64,000 nucleotides of DNA from Evernia prunastri (taxonomy: Eukaryota; Ascomycota; Lecanoromycetes; Lecanorales; Parmeliaceae), in contig NKYR01000061.1 of assembly GCA_003184365.1 (NCBI GenBank), positions 158,336 to 222,335 on the forward strand, given 5' to 3'. Below, one piece after another: positions 25,151 to 37,536 of this stretch. The stretch's first letter is position 1, and every line of letters begins with the position of its first letter. The position numbers and the translations under genes are program-made. Below the pieces are notes generated by a model that did no database searches, was not told the origin of the DNA, and saw nothing but the letters and a program-made list of their open reading frames with translations.

Positions 25151-27553
25151 ATGTCTACAGACAACGTGTTTTCCCTACCAACCACGGTCTCACAAAACAT
25201 GTCAAGCGCTAATTTCAAGGACGCGACTGGTATTGACGACGGTCAAAAGCCGCAGGCCGAAGAGGACGATAAATCGAGCTCACTGAGCGAGCTCGGAGAT
25301 CGTGCGGTTATAGAACATTCGTCTCACGCCGCTTCCGAGGCGAATGACACGGAAGCGGAAACAGAACGGTTGGAAGACTCACCTCAAAAGCAGAGAAGGC
25401 ACCAGGACGTGGTATTTACCTCAGCTAATGGCGCTTACGGTGATCATCTGAATCAATCAATAGCTCGTATTTTACCTGAAACCGTTGTTAACCCTGGTCA
25501 GTTTTCGACAGAGAACATCACGTTACAACGGGCTCACCGCGCCTCAGGCCCTGGCTCCGAAGGTGAGAGACATGAGCAGACTTCCGACATTAGCTCCCTT
25601 GAAGATTCTGGTGAAGAGAGCAGCAAATATGTATCACGCAGCTTTTCTAGTCCGACGAAGCGGAAACGTTCAAGCATTGAGGAAGATAGCGCAAGCGACC
25701 GGGACACCATGCGCGAACCTTCTACGAAAGCAATAAAGCTGTTTGATAACAATGCCGCAGAGGCCTCGGCAAAGATGGATATCGAGGTTGCCTCCGACAT
25801 CCTACTAGCGGATTGTGAGATGCAGATTATTGATGATATCGCTATATCTCCTACCAAAGAAGAGCAGTCAAGGATGCGTCAAGCACAGCCGAAACAGAAG
25901 CATAAGCAAGGAAAGCGAAAAGGCAAGAGAACACCGAACGATGAACCCGCGAGCGCCGAAAATGCGGGTTCCGAGGCACAGAGTCCGGTTGAGCATGGCG
26001 GAACTGCGGAAGCTATGTACAGCAACGAAGAAGATGCGCAAATGGAGAACACGGCTGAAGGTGTTGAAGCTGGAAACCCAGTCAAGATGGAAGAGCGTAA
26101 GCGTATACAGAACCCAGTTCTATGGAAAAGCTAATCCATGATTGCACAGTCGTCGAGAAGAAATCTGCAATGGACTCGTTAAGCTCTATTGAACAGTGGT
26201 TTGCACGGCTCAGAGACAAGTGAGTGTTGATACATCCTGGCTTGTCCTTTTAGAATCCTAATACTGTTGCCAAGGATATACGAAGAGCGCATCGCTCAAT
26301 GCAACCAGGAGCTTGCTGTGCTGGAACAGCCCGTGCCAATACACCCGGAATTCTTGGCTATGAAAGAGGCCATTGATCAACGACGCGACCAGAAGGTTGC
26401 GTTCGAAAATCACCTGATGAAGTTCAAATTGATGACGCTGCAGAGAGAGAGTATTGCGAACAAGGCTCAGGTCCATTCGCAGTATATGCAAACCGTCCGA
26501 GAAGTCCGAGATACTTACTTGGAGTCACTCAACAAGAGATACTATCAAGTACAAAGGGAGAGAAGAAGCTGTGAAGGCGATGTGCCGGATTACATATACT
26601 CTTTCACGACCAAAAGATCGCAGCAGATCACACATCAAACGGCGTACAATACAGAGGTTTCGATACTCGCCGGTGTTGCAAAACATGTGGGCTTTCCGGC
26701 AGCGCCAAAAATTAGCAGTGCTCGATCCAAGGAGATCGACGACGATTTGAGGAGCATGGGAGTAAGTCGTCTATAACTGAGAATTTCTCGCGCGACAGGA
26801 GCGCTGATCCTTGTTTTCTAGATTGCGTCCGGCGCCGCCCAGAATGCTCAGAATCATCATGCAGCGCTGATAGCTAATCTACCTGGTACGGCAAGTTTCC
26901 CTCGTCAAAGGCCTGGTGCGGAAGAGCATTTCCTCGAACAAAACCCGTGGGCCAATCCGCAACACCCAGCTCATCACCAGCAGCGGATGCATCGACAGGT
27001 CTCTGCTCCACGGGCCACAACCCCATCGTCTACCCCAGCGGGACAAAGACGGCTGGTGGACCTCGCGGAACCTAAGTCTGCATCCACCATCGCGGAGCCA
27101 CAGTCCGGACCAAGCTCCTCCATGGCTCCGACGCCTGCCACAGGAGAAGCATCTAAACCCTTACAGACCGGACTAAATTCTGAGATGGGCGAGCGCATTG
27201 TGAAATCTATCCCAAGTAGAGTTATAAGTGGAACTCTACAAGACTCAACTCCGGCAATTTTAGCGTTGCAAAGCAGCTCGAAAGCCAAAGCAGAAAAACG
27301 GAAGTCGCCGTCCCTTCCTAAGAATGGGCCAAAAGACAGCCACACACCAAGCGCCCTCCCGAAGCCTCTACCGTTTATGCATACAGGTGGATTAGCACCT
27401 GGCATTCGTACAACCACCCCTGTTCGATATCCACTTATCAAAGCGGAGGAACCTAGCATTGGTTCGCGACACTCACCCATACCTCATCAGTTTCATGGGC
27501 CAGCAGCTGTCAGTACCGCGTCCAATGGACAAACGAACCGGTTCACTGCTTGA
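25151..27553 (+). CDS. dep1: Dep1/Sds3-family subunit of the Rpd3L deacetylase complex
   Basis: Scaffold subunit of the large Rpd3 histone deacetylase complex; nuclear transcriptional regulator. Exons 25151-26096, 26150-26219, 26275-26761 and 26822-27553 give 744 aa. The start is the ATG at 25151. An in-frame GTG at 25106 extends the frame but is not a credible start. Residues 1-315 are acidic and disordered with basic patches (KHKQGKRKGKR). The Sds3-like domain follows across the introns: SAMDSLSSIEQWFARLRDK, IYEERIAQCNQELAVLEQPV, HPEFLAMKEAIDQRRDQKVA, and the helix ending in YYQVQRERRSCEGDVPDYIY. The C-terminal 240 residues are Pro/Ser/Thr-rich. Dep1 and Sds3 are paralogues; the long disordered N-terminus favours Dep1. 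Confidence 0.85.
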
Positions 27554-27960
27554 TACGCTAAGGCAGAGCAATCTTTCACAAATGGAGACGATGATCGGTG
27601 TGATACCATCATGCCGCGGCCAAGGCACGTTGGACTGCGTTACTAGCACGGAATTAGTGCTTTTGGAGTTGGATCTCTGGGCGATCTGATTCTCTTGCAT
27701 TGGGATGATACCATTATGCTGCATCTAAGACGGAGAATGCAGATTATTCCTCACCTTCCTCCTGCCCAATTCTTGCATGTCATAGGCCTTAAAAATTAGT
27801 GTACATACTATATCAACATGACTAAAGAATTTGCATGGGCTTGATCCCGCCCTCTCGGGCCAGGGCTAACTTTGATTCCATGCTTTTATTCCTCTAGATC
27901 TTTGACGGTAACTTAATCCTTTCCATTTCATGTTTGGTTATCGTCTCTCAATTCCTCAAC
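27554..27960. other. Convergent intergenic region
   Basis: Between the stops of dep1 (plus) and the MYND-SET gene (minus). Nothing beyond 3' UTR-like sequence is seen. Confidence 0.35.
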
Positions 27961-29653
27961 CTAGGTGTCTGCTACCTTCCTCAACTTTGCCCACTCCTCT
28001 AACAGATGCTTTTCCTTCTTCTCTCTGCCCATACCTGCAGCTTCTCCAAAGGCCTTCACCTCCGCGGTGAACGGACTATTACTACCATGGCTACGAGGAG
28101 CCGCGTCAGATATTTCCCAAAAAAGCCCCATGACAACAATCTGCCAATCAATGCCAAACTTCTCTAACCCTTTGATGCTATCGTCCCCCTCACTTACAAG
28201 CCCGGCAATTTGGGTTACAAGCCGCAGAAGAACCCACTTCCTGACTACACGTACTGGATGCCAGCTTGATCGATAGTGCAACGGATCTATGAAAAAGTAC
28301 GCTTTCAAAGCATAGGTAAGAGCGGTGGCCCAGCATTGAGTAGCGATGGCGTTGAGGAAGGCGGTGTGAAGAATTGAGGGATTAGGTTGCCGGTGAGGGG
28401 GGTATTGACCAAGGAAACCAAGCGCCCTTTTGAGCAACGGCGTTGCTCTATCTGGTGGTAGCTTGGAAGCTTCCGCTTGCAATGCTAGAGCACGGGCTTC
28501 AACCGCGTCGAAATTGGGGTCTGGACGAGGCTCCGGCAGGCCATTGGTAGTAGCTGCGCCACAGGTTGAGCAGCTGCAGTGGAAAAAGTAACGACTTCGA
28601 AGCTCAGATTGGCGGGCTGTTGTTGTATTTGTAACGTCAATATAGGAGATGGAGAGCTCGGCTTCTCTTGAGATGGCAGCAAGAGAGCGCAGAGTGAGTG
28701 TGAAACCTGAGAAAACGATGACGGTATTGGGTGTGCAGCTGTGATTCATGAGAGCCGAACGAGGTGAGAGGCACAAACCTAGAGGGTCGAGGCTTGGCGT
28801 TGTGAGAGTGTGGGCGTTGATGAGGATGCGTGCCGTAAGCGTCTGGATGAATGAGATCGGCTCTCTGCTGGCTGAGTAAGATGAAGCGGCTTGGCTCATG
28901 AGCTCGATGGTATGCCAGGTCGTGAGACCATCCTCATTCTTCCTCTGAGAAGAGCGGAAATCCTCAACATGAGACTGTAGATCAAGAAAGGCCTGCCATT
29001 CTGGATCAGGGAGAGATCTCGCTTTCCGTCGAAGCAAAAGCTGCATCACTATACGGACGGTATTTGGAAGGACGTTCGGAAACAGCTTTGCAAAGATTTT
29101 GCATTCGTATTTGTGGTATTTTATCCAGGATTGAGCCTGGCATTCCTGCAGGAGTCTGGCTTAGTGGGCGAGCAAACGAGTGCTGAGGCCTTGGAATGCA
29201 ACTGAATGGCTCACGATGGAATACGTCTGCTCAATTTTTACAGGAGAATGGGTAGAACCTAAGGACTTTCACATACGAGGCAAAAAGACGCAGAAGAGGC
29301 TCTCGAGATAGACATAGCACGATGGCTTTGAAGCAATAGTAAGGGATGGATGTTAGGTATTCCAGCATACATCAGAGCAAGAGCAGACCTACTTTGCAGC
29401 AATATTTCATGATCTTGCAAGCCTGACAGGCTCTCAGCGTCCTGCTTTCTGGACGTCGGCCATGGCCATTTTCTGGCAGCCACAGCTTGCACTCGGAGCA
29501 CGCGTCTTTGAGGTGCGGAGAGTCAAGCACAGAGACTAGAGGCTGATCGAAACGGAGTATTTCTACCCCAGGCTGGATGGCTTCTGAGGCATATAGGCCT
29601 GTACCTGCGTCTGGGGATCTTTTGCTGTAAATGGGTGTGGCGAGATTTGCCAT
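27961..29653 (-). CDS. MYND-SET (SMYD-like) methyltransferase
   Basis: Putative lysine methyltransferase of the SMYD type. Two exons, 29653-29393 and 29145-27961, give 481 aa. The 247-bp intron is unusually long for this window. The SET domain is split by a MYND zinc finger: N-terminal SET piece (RSPDAGTGLYASEAIQPGVE), then CSECKLWL, RACQACKIMKYC and, across the intron, CKECQAQSWIKYHKYEC. This gives the complete MYND Cys/His ligand set. The catalytic SET motifs are NHSCTPN (in ALMNHSCTPNTVIVF) and ELSISYID. The post-SET cysteines are in HCSCSTC. Substrate is unknown. Confidence 0.85.
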
Positions 29654-30357
29654 ACTCTATCATTTGTCTAAATCAAAGTGTTATCGTGAGCTGTCTCGCA
29701 AGGAACAATAATATACTAGTAACTACCTACTAAACCGGATGCTTCTAAACCTCAGCCTACACTAAGTGTAAATACGAACATAACCATTAGCTTCCTTTTC
29801 ACTTGTAGATAAAATCCTTTAAGTCTATCACGAAGAAAAATCAACACAACATCCACGTCTTTCTATTGATTATACTACGATTAAATAGAATAAACAGTTC
29901 TTACTCTAAATAAACATGTGATTCTTAATTTCTGACGTGGTTGAATCGTAAATATAGAATTTCTTCTTTGTTAATCTATGTATGCTTGCTTCTACTAATC
30001 GTATTACTCTAATACATGCGCTAAAATTTAGATGGGCTGAGGTACAGAAGCATCCACTAAACCTTCCCCGGGTAAAAGCCCAGTTTCCTGTTCAGCAATA
30101 CATATTATCACCATTACTGGAAATGATAAGCTGGTTTTTCATGCTCAACCTTTGTACCTTTGAATATACCTTGTTGGCTATGTTAAGGGAGATCTCCTCA
30201 TAAAGCACGCACACTATGCCCAACTCCTAGCATTGTATCAAGTCTAAGTACTTCTTCGTATTTGGTCCGCATGATCAAGTAGACATGTTCATACGTCTGC
30301 CTCCGAAAAAGCCGTAGACGCTGCTTCACATTACAAGCCACCTAGCATCACACTAAT
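29654..30357. other. Intergenic region, locally A/T-rich
   Basis: About 700 bp. The part at 29700-30000 is A/T-rich and could be old repeat sequence, but I found no partner copy. The short frame at 29982-30203 is not supported. Confidence 0.35.
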
Positions 30358-31777
30358 TTAGGTATGCCCGTTTAACGCCAGCTTGCCATCTACCTTCGGC
30401 CGCACCACTGCCCTTTCGAGAGCCTGCAGTACATCTTTCTTCAGATCCTCACCATCCTCTATACCACAGCTCATGCGTACCAGGTCGTCGAACACGCCGG
30501 CCGCCTCCCTTTGTTCCCTCGGTATTCCAGCATGCGTCATGCTGGACGGCACTTCGCACAAGCTCTCGATACCCCCAAGACTTTCCGCCAACGTGAAGAG
30601 ATTGCAGCTCTGGCAAAACCTCTCCGCTGCTTCGGGACCACCTTTGATACGGAAGGAGAGCATTCCGCCCCCAAGACCAGCGCGATGTTGTTTCAATGCG
30701 ATAGGATAATGAGGATGTGACGGCAAACCGGGGTAATTGACTAGTAGGGTGTGAGAGGAAGAGGCCAGGAACGTTGCGATGGAGTGGGCGTTGCGGGAAG
30801 CCTCGCGCGCACGCAAATGCAGCGTTTTTAGGCCTCTGTGAGCAAGCCAACAATCGAAGGCAGAGGGGACTGCACCAATGGCGTTCTGGAGGAACATGAG
30901 GCGGTCGTTTATGTCCTCCGAATTAAAGGCTGCGGCGCCCATGAGGACGTCCTAGAAAATCGATTAGCCAATAGCCTCGTTGCGGTAGAAGAGTCCAGCA
31001 TACTGAGTGACCATTGATGTATTTGGTGACGGAGTGTACGACTATGTCTGCACCATGGTCTAGAGGATTCTGTATGTAGGGACTAAGGAACGTATTGTCT
31101 ACGACGACCATGATACCGTGCTGGTGAGCTATAGTGGCAACAGCTCGTATGTCAACCAGACTCAGCGTGGGATTGCTTGGGCTCTCAACCCATACCAGTT
31201 TCGTCTCGCCCGGACGAATGAGCTTTGCCACATCTATCTCTATGCTGGGAGAGAAAGTAACCTGGACGCCATGGGCCTTTGCGACCTTAGTGAAATAACG
31301 ATGCGTCCCGCCGTAGACATCTGACACGGAGACAACGTGAGAGCCTTGAGCAAGGGACTGTAAGATTGTAGCTGTGGTTGCCGAGCCCGACGAGAAAGCT
31401 AGGGCGAACTTGGCATGTTCAAGAGCTGCCACGGCTCGCTCGAAATTTTCCCTTGAGGCATGTCAGAAGGGATGGAACGCGCGTGATTTCGATCTTCGTT
31501 ACCGATTAGGGTTCGAACTTCTCGTGTACTCATATGCACCAACCGGCTTGCCTACACCAGTCTGCGCGAAGGTAGTAGAAAGGGATATCTGAAGGAGCTT
31601 TGTTAGTACAGCTTTTACACGGCAAGAAGCTGCCGGGGACTTTACGGGTTCAATAACAGCGCCAGTTGTTGGGTCATGAGGACTGCCAGCATGGACTGCT
31701 AGAGTCCCAAAGTTGTGTATAGGCGAAGGGGCTCTTAGTGGCGTGTCGATCGAGCCACTAACATGGGAAGGTGACAT
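30358..31777 (-). CDS. CYS3: Cystathionine gamma-lyase
   Basis: PLP enzyme of transsulfuration that cleaves cystathionine to cysteine, 2-oxobutyrate and ammonia; cytosolic. Four exons (31777-31646, 31588-31503, 31451-31004, 30951-30358) give 419 aa, the usual family length. Motifs include FGTLAVHAGSPHDPTTGAVI, then ISLSTTFAQ and YEYTRSSNPNR-ENFERA across introns 1 and 2. Further on are FSSGSATTATILQSL, VWVESPSNPTL, VVDNTFLSPY and the PLP-lysine segment SVTKYINGHSD, which spans intron 3. The C-terminal block contains FTLAESLGGIESLCEVPSSM and DDLVRMSCGIEDGEDL. The gamma-lyase call rests on the close match of the C-terminal part. Cystathionine beta-lyase is the main alternative but less likely. 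Confidence 0.92.
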
Positions 31778-32327
31778 TATCGTTATGAGAGTTGTGTGGG
31801 GAAATCAGCTAGGGATATATATGTACCTTAGGTGGATTGGCACTCAGATACATCGTTTATCATCCGATAAGGTTGACAAAGAATACGGGTGCAAGAGCGC
31901 AGACGCTTACTCGTCATTCACCGTTCCGGCTAATATTAGTAATGGATAAGGTACTCCCAGTACCTTAGCCATAACTATCAAGTACAGAGTAGCATATATG
32001 TAGTGGGCTTGGCTTAGTGGGATGAGAATCCTGCAGTCTTCTTTAGAATAATCAATCATCATCTTTATACCCAGAACCATAAGTGGCGACCGGACTGGGA
32101 GTCGTACCACCCAGAACCTTTAGATTCGCAGGGTCGCAAGTAAGACGTATCAAACAAGAAAGCTGATCTTGTCAAGACATCTGCAGCGCGCCGAGCAATG
32201 AATAGAGAGCGATGTCATATAGGTGAGACATGGATGTAGCCAATATATCGGCAAGCTTTTCAGAGTTTCGTTCTATCATACACCAGAGCTCGGAGGCCTC
32301 CTTGCAGCAAATTTCAGAACTATATCG
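31778..32327. other. Intergenic region
   Basis: Contains the CYS3 promoter and the 3' side of the NUFIP1-like gene. A small hairpin (arms CTGGG/CCCAG near 32085-32115) is present, but no tRNA or other RNA gene can be built from it. Confidence 0.35.
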
Positions 32328-34698
32328 TCATTGCAAGCGTTCGCAGTCAATTAATTTTCCCTTCCCACGTACAGCCTGCATACCCGTTTCTAGAAGCCCC
32401 TTTTCTCCGAGACTAAGAATGGCTTCCACAATCTTGTGATCCTCTTGCTCCTTCTCCTGCTCTACAAGCTACACGAGCATATTGTCAGCACACGAATTGA
32501 AGATGATATCCTTCGCTGAGCACTGCCACTCACTCGCTGATAGAGCCCGACCCTCTCTTTCCTGCCTTCTGCTCTATTGACCACCTGGCTCCCCGACCCA
32601 TTGCTTCCCCTTTCTGGCAGTTCGTGCAAATATCTACAGCGGCTGCCTCGTTTGCATGTCCCTCTATGGAGGAATTCTCGGCATATCTGCTTTGGCCTTG
32701 CACGCTTTGAAGGTGCAACTTTGTCAGGCCCGTTTCGCATTGTGGACGCTTCTTCAGGAGGGTCATCGTCACGATCATCATCGGAAGACGAACCGCTAGA
32801 AGAGGTCACGTCTTCAGAGTCTGCCGAAGAGAAATTGGAGCTTGAGTTACACATGGAGACACTTGAATCTTGGACTGACAGGGCTATGCCAGGGAAGGAG
32901 GTTCCATCACCTTCTACTTGCGTTGCAGAATTCGATTGACCAGCAGCCCCATCTGCACTGAGAGCTTTGGCCGGGGAATCTCGTTCTTGGTCCTCCAATG
33001 CCGGCTGCGAGGTCGGTGTTAAAGGGTCAGGCACTATGTTTGTGGCCTCCTGAAGTTCTGGCTTTGCTATGCCTGTGTCTTCAGTCTTTGCGTTGTCAGA
33101 TCCATCGTTATCTGATCGTTTTCTCTTCTTGTTTTCCTTCCTCAGGTTTGACATATGCGTTCTACCCACTTCCGTACTAGAATCTACCTTACCTTTGTAC
33201 GCCTGAGCCTCTGCTTGGGCAATGCGTTTCTCCTCCTCCTCGAGTCGCTTCCGAAGCTTCTCCACTTTGCGCTTGGATTTCGCAGCTGTGTCTTCGGACG
33301 CATTTTCGCACTCTCTTCGCTGCTTCGCGCTTTCTTTCTTCTGCTTCTGTCTTTTCCCGACTTCTGTTCTGTGAGTTTCTTGAGCTTTTCCACGAGATTG
33401 ATTGGTTGCTCTTTGTTGTTCTTCACGCTGCCGCTTGCCCTTTGCAATTTCCGCAGCGCGGGCTTTAGTCGGGAATCTTTTCTTGCGTTCCTCGATCCAT
33501 GCTGTGATATCTGACGAAGATTGTAGGGTGGAAGTACGACCTTTGTAATCGAATCGTAAGCTAAGGAGACGTTAGTGACCTGGGGCTGGCGAAATGCTGC
33601 AGACTCATATGCTTACAGCTGAGTGCCTTGGCCAGTATTCGCAGCCACGGCGGCAAGCCTGACTTCTTCGTCCACGTCATCTTCCTCATCTTCGCTGGAG
33701 TCGTAGTTCTCTGCTTTGGGAGTCAGACCTAACTGGTTGTGTTTTCGCTTCTTCTTCCTAGGTTTCCTAGTGGTTCCATCGAGCACTGGTGGTTTTATAG
33801 GCAGAGGAAGAGGAACTCCAAAGCTAGGCACCGCGGGTGCCACCTGGATCCGGTGATTCTGGTTTCTTGGTCTGTTGAAAGTTTCCCGATGTCCACGGTT
33901 CTGACCTCGGCCACGATGTACTGGGAAATAACTTAGGGGTTCGTGACGACCAGAGGAGCAGCCTACGGGAGAGCTTTGTCGATAAAATGAATCGTTACCG
34001 TTCAACGGTTCATGCTGATACGCGTTGGTTCCATCCGCTAAGGGCTGGCCATACTGTTGAGTTTGGTGACCATTTCGATGGGCATCAAAGCCCATACGTA
34101 TTGGCGGACCCATTAGTATAGGCTGACCGGCATGCGCATTTGTTTGAAACGAACTGTTGCTCCGATCCGCAGGCAATGGGGCTTGTATAGCGGGTAATAG
34201 AGGGCCGTAATCATGCAGAGAGTACTGCTGTTGCCCGTTATAATTCTGGGTAGAGCCGTTTCCATTTGCAGAATATGTTGCTTGGAGTGGTCGGGCATTT
34301 GCTTGAAAGGCTGGGCTTTGCTGCCCATAGCCTTGATGTAGATGGGTGGGATAATGAGGGAGCTGGACAGGCGGATAGCTAGGCAAAGGATATCTGCTTT
34401 CTCTATGACCATTCGTTTGAACACCGTAATCATAATTGGGCGGTGAGGAGTGCCTGTTGTTTTCACCCAAAGAGGAATCGGCATAATTCGAAGTCGACTG
34501 CGAGGAGCCAACATATCCGCCTCTTCGGCTTCTTAGGTTATGACCATCGCCGTGGCCTCGAAGGCCACGATCGCGTCTGTTTCCTCTGCCCCTGTAGCCA
34601 TTGGAGTGCGCGAATGAATGGGAGAGCCCGGGGTAGCTGTGAGAAGATTTGGGCGGCGCTGGGGGGGGCGGAGGGAAGATGAATGAGTGATCACTCAT
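32328..34698 (-). CDS. NUFIP1/Rsa1-like protein with CCCH zinc finger
   Basis: Probable box C/D snoRNP assembly factor of the NUFIP1/Rsa1 type; nuclear. Three exons (34698-33617, 33560-32534, 32468-32328) give 749 aa. The N-terminus is Pro-rich (FIFPPPPPAPP), then Arg/Gly-rich (RGRGNRRDRGLRGHGDG) and Gln/Asn/Tyr-rich. A basic cluster (RKPRKKKRKHN) precedes an acidic run. The conserved NUFIP1 motif is SSSDITAWIEERKKRFPTKA, just after the first intron. A charged coiled coil follows, then a CCCH finger CREFLHRGTCKRGSRCRYLH near residue 670. The conserved end is LYQRLVEQEKEQED and ILSLGEKGLL. The NUFIP motif plus CCCH finger is the normal arrangement of filamentous-fungal homologues as I recall them. 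Confidence 0.85.
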
Positions 34699-35010
34699 GT
34701 CCGCGTAGCCTTCCAGCTCTGATATGAGAATGAGGTGACATGGATTCGGATTCGATATAACGGTGAGCTCAACTCAATTTGGAGAGTCACAAAGCCTAAC
34801 AGTATTCGACTGAAGCGCTCGCTGTTGAGTGTTTGCATGCATCGGGTACTCGTGTCTACCCGGAAGTGCACTTTACCTTGCCTCCTTCGCGCCGGCGTCC
34901 TACCTTAGTCCCAAAGGCTAACAAGTTAGCGCTGGAACTAAGCTCAAAAAAGTCTAGATCGCTTCGCGGACTTTTGTTGTAGGACGCCTGCTCCAGAAAC
35001 CCCGTTTTTA
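34699..35010. promoter_or_regulatory. Upstream region of the NUFIP1-like gene, last gene-side sequence
   Basis: Normal-composition non-coding DNA that should hold the promoter. The small foldback at 34894-34988 is listed separately. From about 35040 onward composition shifts to A/T-rich. Confidence 0.4.
34894..34988. repeat. 95-bp foldback with 10-bp inverted ends
   Basis: GGCGTCCTAC at 34894-34903 is matched in inverse orientation by GTAGGACGCC at 34979-34988. The interior has a further palindrome, GCTAACAAGTTAGC. It could be a tiny MITE or a chance foldback; no target duplication is evident. Confidence 0.45.
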
Positions 35011-35392
35011 TCCAAAACGAGCTTCGTGTCAACAAATTTTTGAATCAATCACAGATCCATCAATTCTCATCAAAACCACTTAGAAATATATACTACGACG
35101 CGTAGAATTATATAGCGAATTCGTTAGTAACAAAATCTAACTCCCTACGGCAATATCCCGCGTTGTATACCTTACTAACCTTCGAGGACAGTTGACACCA
35201 GACCTATTACGTTCCCTATCTAAATGACCTAACCAACGGGTTACCTCTTTCCGGCAACGGGTCTCGGCGCTAGATTTCCTATCTCTCAGCGTCCGAGACC
35301 CTCCAAACACGGCATTCAAATCGAATTATCAATGATAGAAAGGGGGGGAGCATGTTGATCAAAAGTCCTAAACATGCCAAGACTTTTCGGAT

Positions 35393-35418
35393 CCGGACCC
35401 GGACCCGGACCCGGACCC
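35393..35418. repeat. CCGGAC hexamer tandem repeat
   Basis: About 4.3 uninterrupted copies of CCGGAC, a GC-rich microsatellite inside A/T-rich DNA. It lacks the C-to-T decay of its surroundings. Confidence 0.85.
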
Positions 35419-35700
35419 GATAGCCAAACTTGGGCCATCTTCCGAATATTACTATAAATTTCAGTATTCTAACTAGGGCAGTCGATTTTCGCTGTAGGCT
35501 TGGCATATTTAGAATAGAATACAAGAAACAGGGGGTTTTTGGTGCAGACCCCCTGCGGGGACCGACTCACTATGCAGCTAAAAATTAAAGTCACGGTCTA
35601 AGCAGGGGGTCGAAAGCTAATGGAGACAAACTTTACCTGGAAGTGCACGATTAGGGCTAGCTTAGGGCTTGTCACCGCATTTTTTGTTAACCATCATACC

Positions 35701-35809
35701 TATCACCTTATGCGATGGTAATTCACACCCTACCCCGAGACTACCCGGATAGTGCACCCCCATGGCACGATCCGGGGTAGAGTGTGAATTACCATCGCAC
35801 AAGGTGATA
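35701..35809. repeat. 109-bp near-perfect palindromic foldback
   Basis: The arms 35701-35737 (TATCACCTTATGCGATGGTA onward) and 35773-35809 are inverse complements over 37 bp with about two or three mismatches, all transitions. The 35-bp loop is GC-rich. It is probably a small foldback transposon or the remnant of a MITE. The rest of 35010-35960 is A/T-rich, non-coding and unassigned. Confidence 0.75.
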
Positions 35810-35963
35810 TGTACCTCTTAGACAGCGTAACTAAAATATTTTATTTCAATAATAACATGATTTCAGTATATAATGTTATAATAATGCGGAATATATGTGG
35901 GAATAGCGTATATTAGATAGGTATCTTAAGGTAGGTGGACATTTTTCAATTTGCGGCGCTGTA

Positions 35964-36096
35964 CAGTGGAAATAGTATGGTTCTTGATGGGTAGAAAGGA
36001 TGATTATCTATGAAGGAGGAAGAACCCTGCAGGAGGATATCTCCTTTTGCTGACTAAGACTACATGCTAAGCTAAACTCGGTGTCATCTTTCAACT
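35964..36096 (-). repeat. Left terminal repeat of Gypsy-1 (less mutated)
   Basis: A 133-bp repeat starting CAGTGGAAATAGTATGG and ending TTTCAACT. It retains G/C at most sites where the right copy has A/T. Confidence 0.75.
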
Positions 36097-37536
36097 ACTT
36101 TCGGGAAAACAGAACAAAGCCCCAGCGACTTGAAGATATACTCGTAAAGAAGTAAAAGGGGTATAAACATGTAGCAAAAGCATAAGAAACTCCTCAGATA
36201 TATTCGATCGCGCCTAGACATAGTAAGGTTTCTTCAACTTTCTTTTCAGTACAAGTATAAGTAAAGACAGATATGTAAGCAAAGGATTTTTCGTAAGAAC
36301 GAACTTTTTTGCTAAAGTCTTCAAACTTCTTTTTCTCAAAGAATACTCGAACTTCTTAATAGTCTTCGAACAATAATATCGTCATATCAATCTAAAAGAT
36401 TTCTCTGCTACTTCTGACAAGGATGTTAGAATAGACTGAGACGATCTCGACGAATAAGTCGGGTTCTTCTGGTGTTTTGTTGCTGAAGTAAAAGAATAAA
36501 TGCTTTAGTAGAATTCGCGAGGTAGTCTAAGCGGGGTACGAAAGACTTCAGATGATTTTCGTAATATATGTCTCGAATTCTTCTTTTATTCAGTTGTAGT
36601 AGGGTAAAGAAACGATTATAAGCTTTATTATATCCGAAAATTCTAAAAGATTCTCTTCAGCGCGGAGCTAGCTTTTCAGTCTTTTCTTGATATAGCATGA
36701 TCAAGTTTTTCACATAATATATCATCTGCTTGATACTCTTATTATATCGCACGATTATATTCTTCTTCTACTTCAGTGCTAAAGCGCGTACGATATCATA
36801 TATCTCTATTCTATATCTGAGATAGATTTGAATTTTTTTTCTATACTCATTCATATTCTATAATAAAGTCGCTTATAAAAATATATCTCGCTTAGATAAA
36901 ATACGAAGTGTAGTAATAATGAAAGAGATATTAGATAGAAGATCTAGTACGATACTTCTCGAAGAAGTTTCTAGATAGCTAATAACTCGAAAGTTAATAG
37001 AGCTATCGACATTGATTAAACTACGATTCTATTCTTTTTCAAGCTTACGTACTATTTCTTTTAAAACTCTGTTTATAATCTCGATTATTTCGATAAATTT
37101 GTGAGATGTCGAAGAATTGTTAGCTATTACGATTCTCTTTCGTCGTAGAAATTCTCGTAATTCGTCGTAGTCGAAATAATGCTCGAGATTAACGTAGTAT
37201 ATATAGAGTTTTCTGTAAATAACGAAGAATATATCGAGATATTAAATAACGTCTTTAATATTGTTGTTCTTATAAGCAAAGAGTACGCTCCACGAGATAT
37301 ATAGCAATTCGTATTGAGAATATATCTATAATCTATCGTGATAGTTTTTAAGAAATCTATAAAGTTTATATTTATGAGTTAAAAAGAATAGATCACAATT
37401 ATAGAATTTAGAGATTAAGATCTTATTGTAGACTTATACTAAGCACAAATTAAACAATCGATAATATACTTCTTTATATTCTGAGATTAATTAAGTTAGT
37501 AGCAAAAGTTTCGAAGTCTAGTTATAGTGTCTATCT

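Noticed and set aside
29982..30203. 73-codon frame near the MYND-SET gene
   Set aside because: A/T-rich intergenic context and no family resemblance.
32040..32130. Possible tRNA between CYS3 and the NUFIP1-like gene
   Set aside because: A CTGGG/CCCAG hairpin and GCGACC/GGTCGC pairing exist, but there is no B box or proper cloverleaf on either strand.
10433..34698. A biosynthetic gene cluster among the genes
   Set aside because: The genes are unrelated housekeeping functions; no backbone enzyme, transporter or cluster regulator is present.
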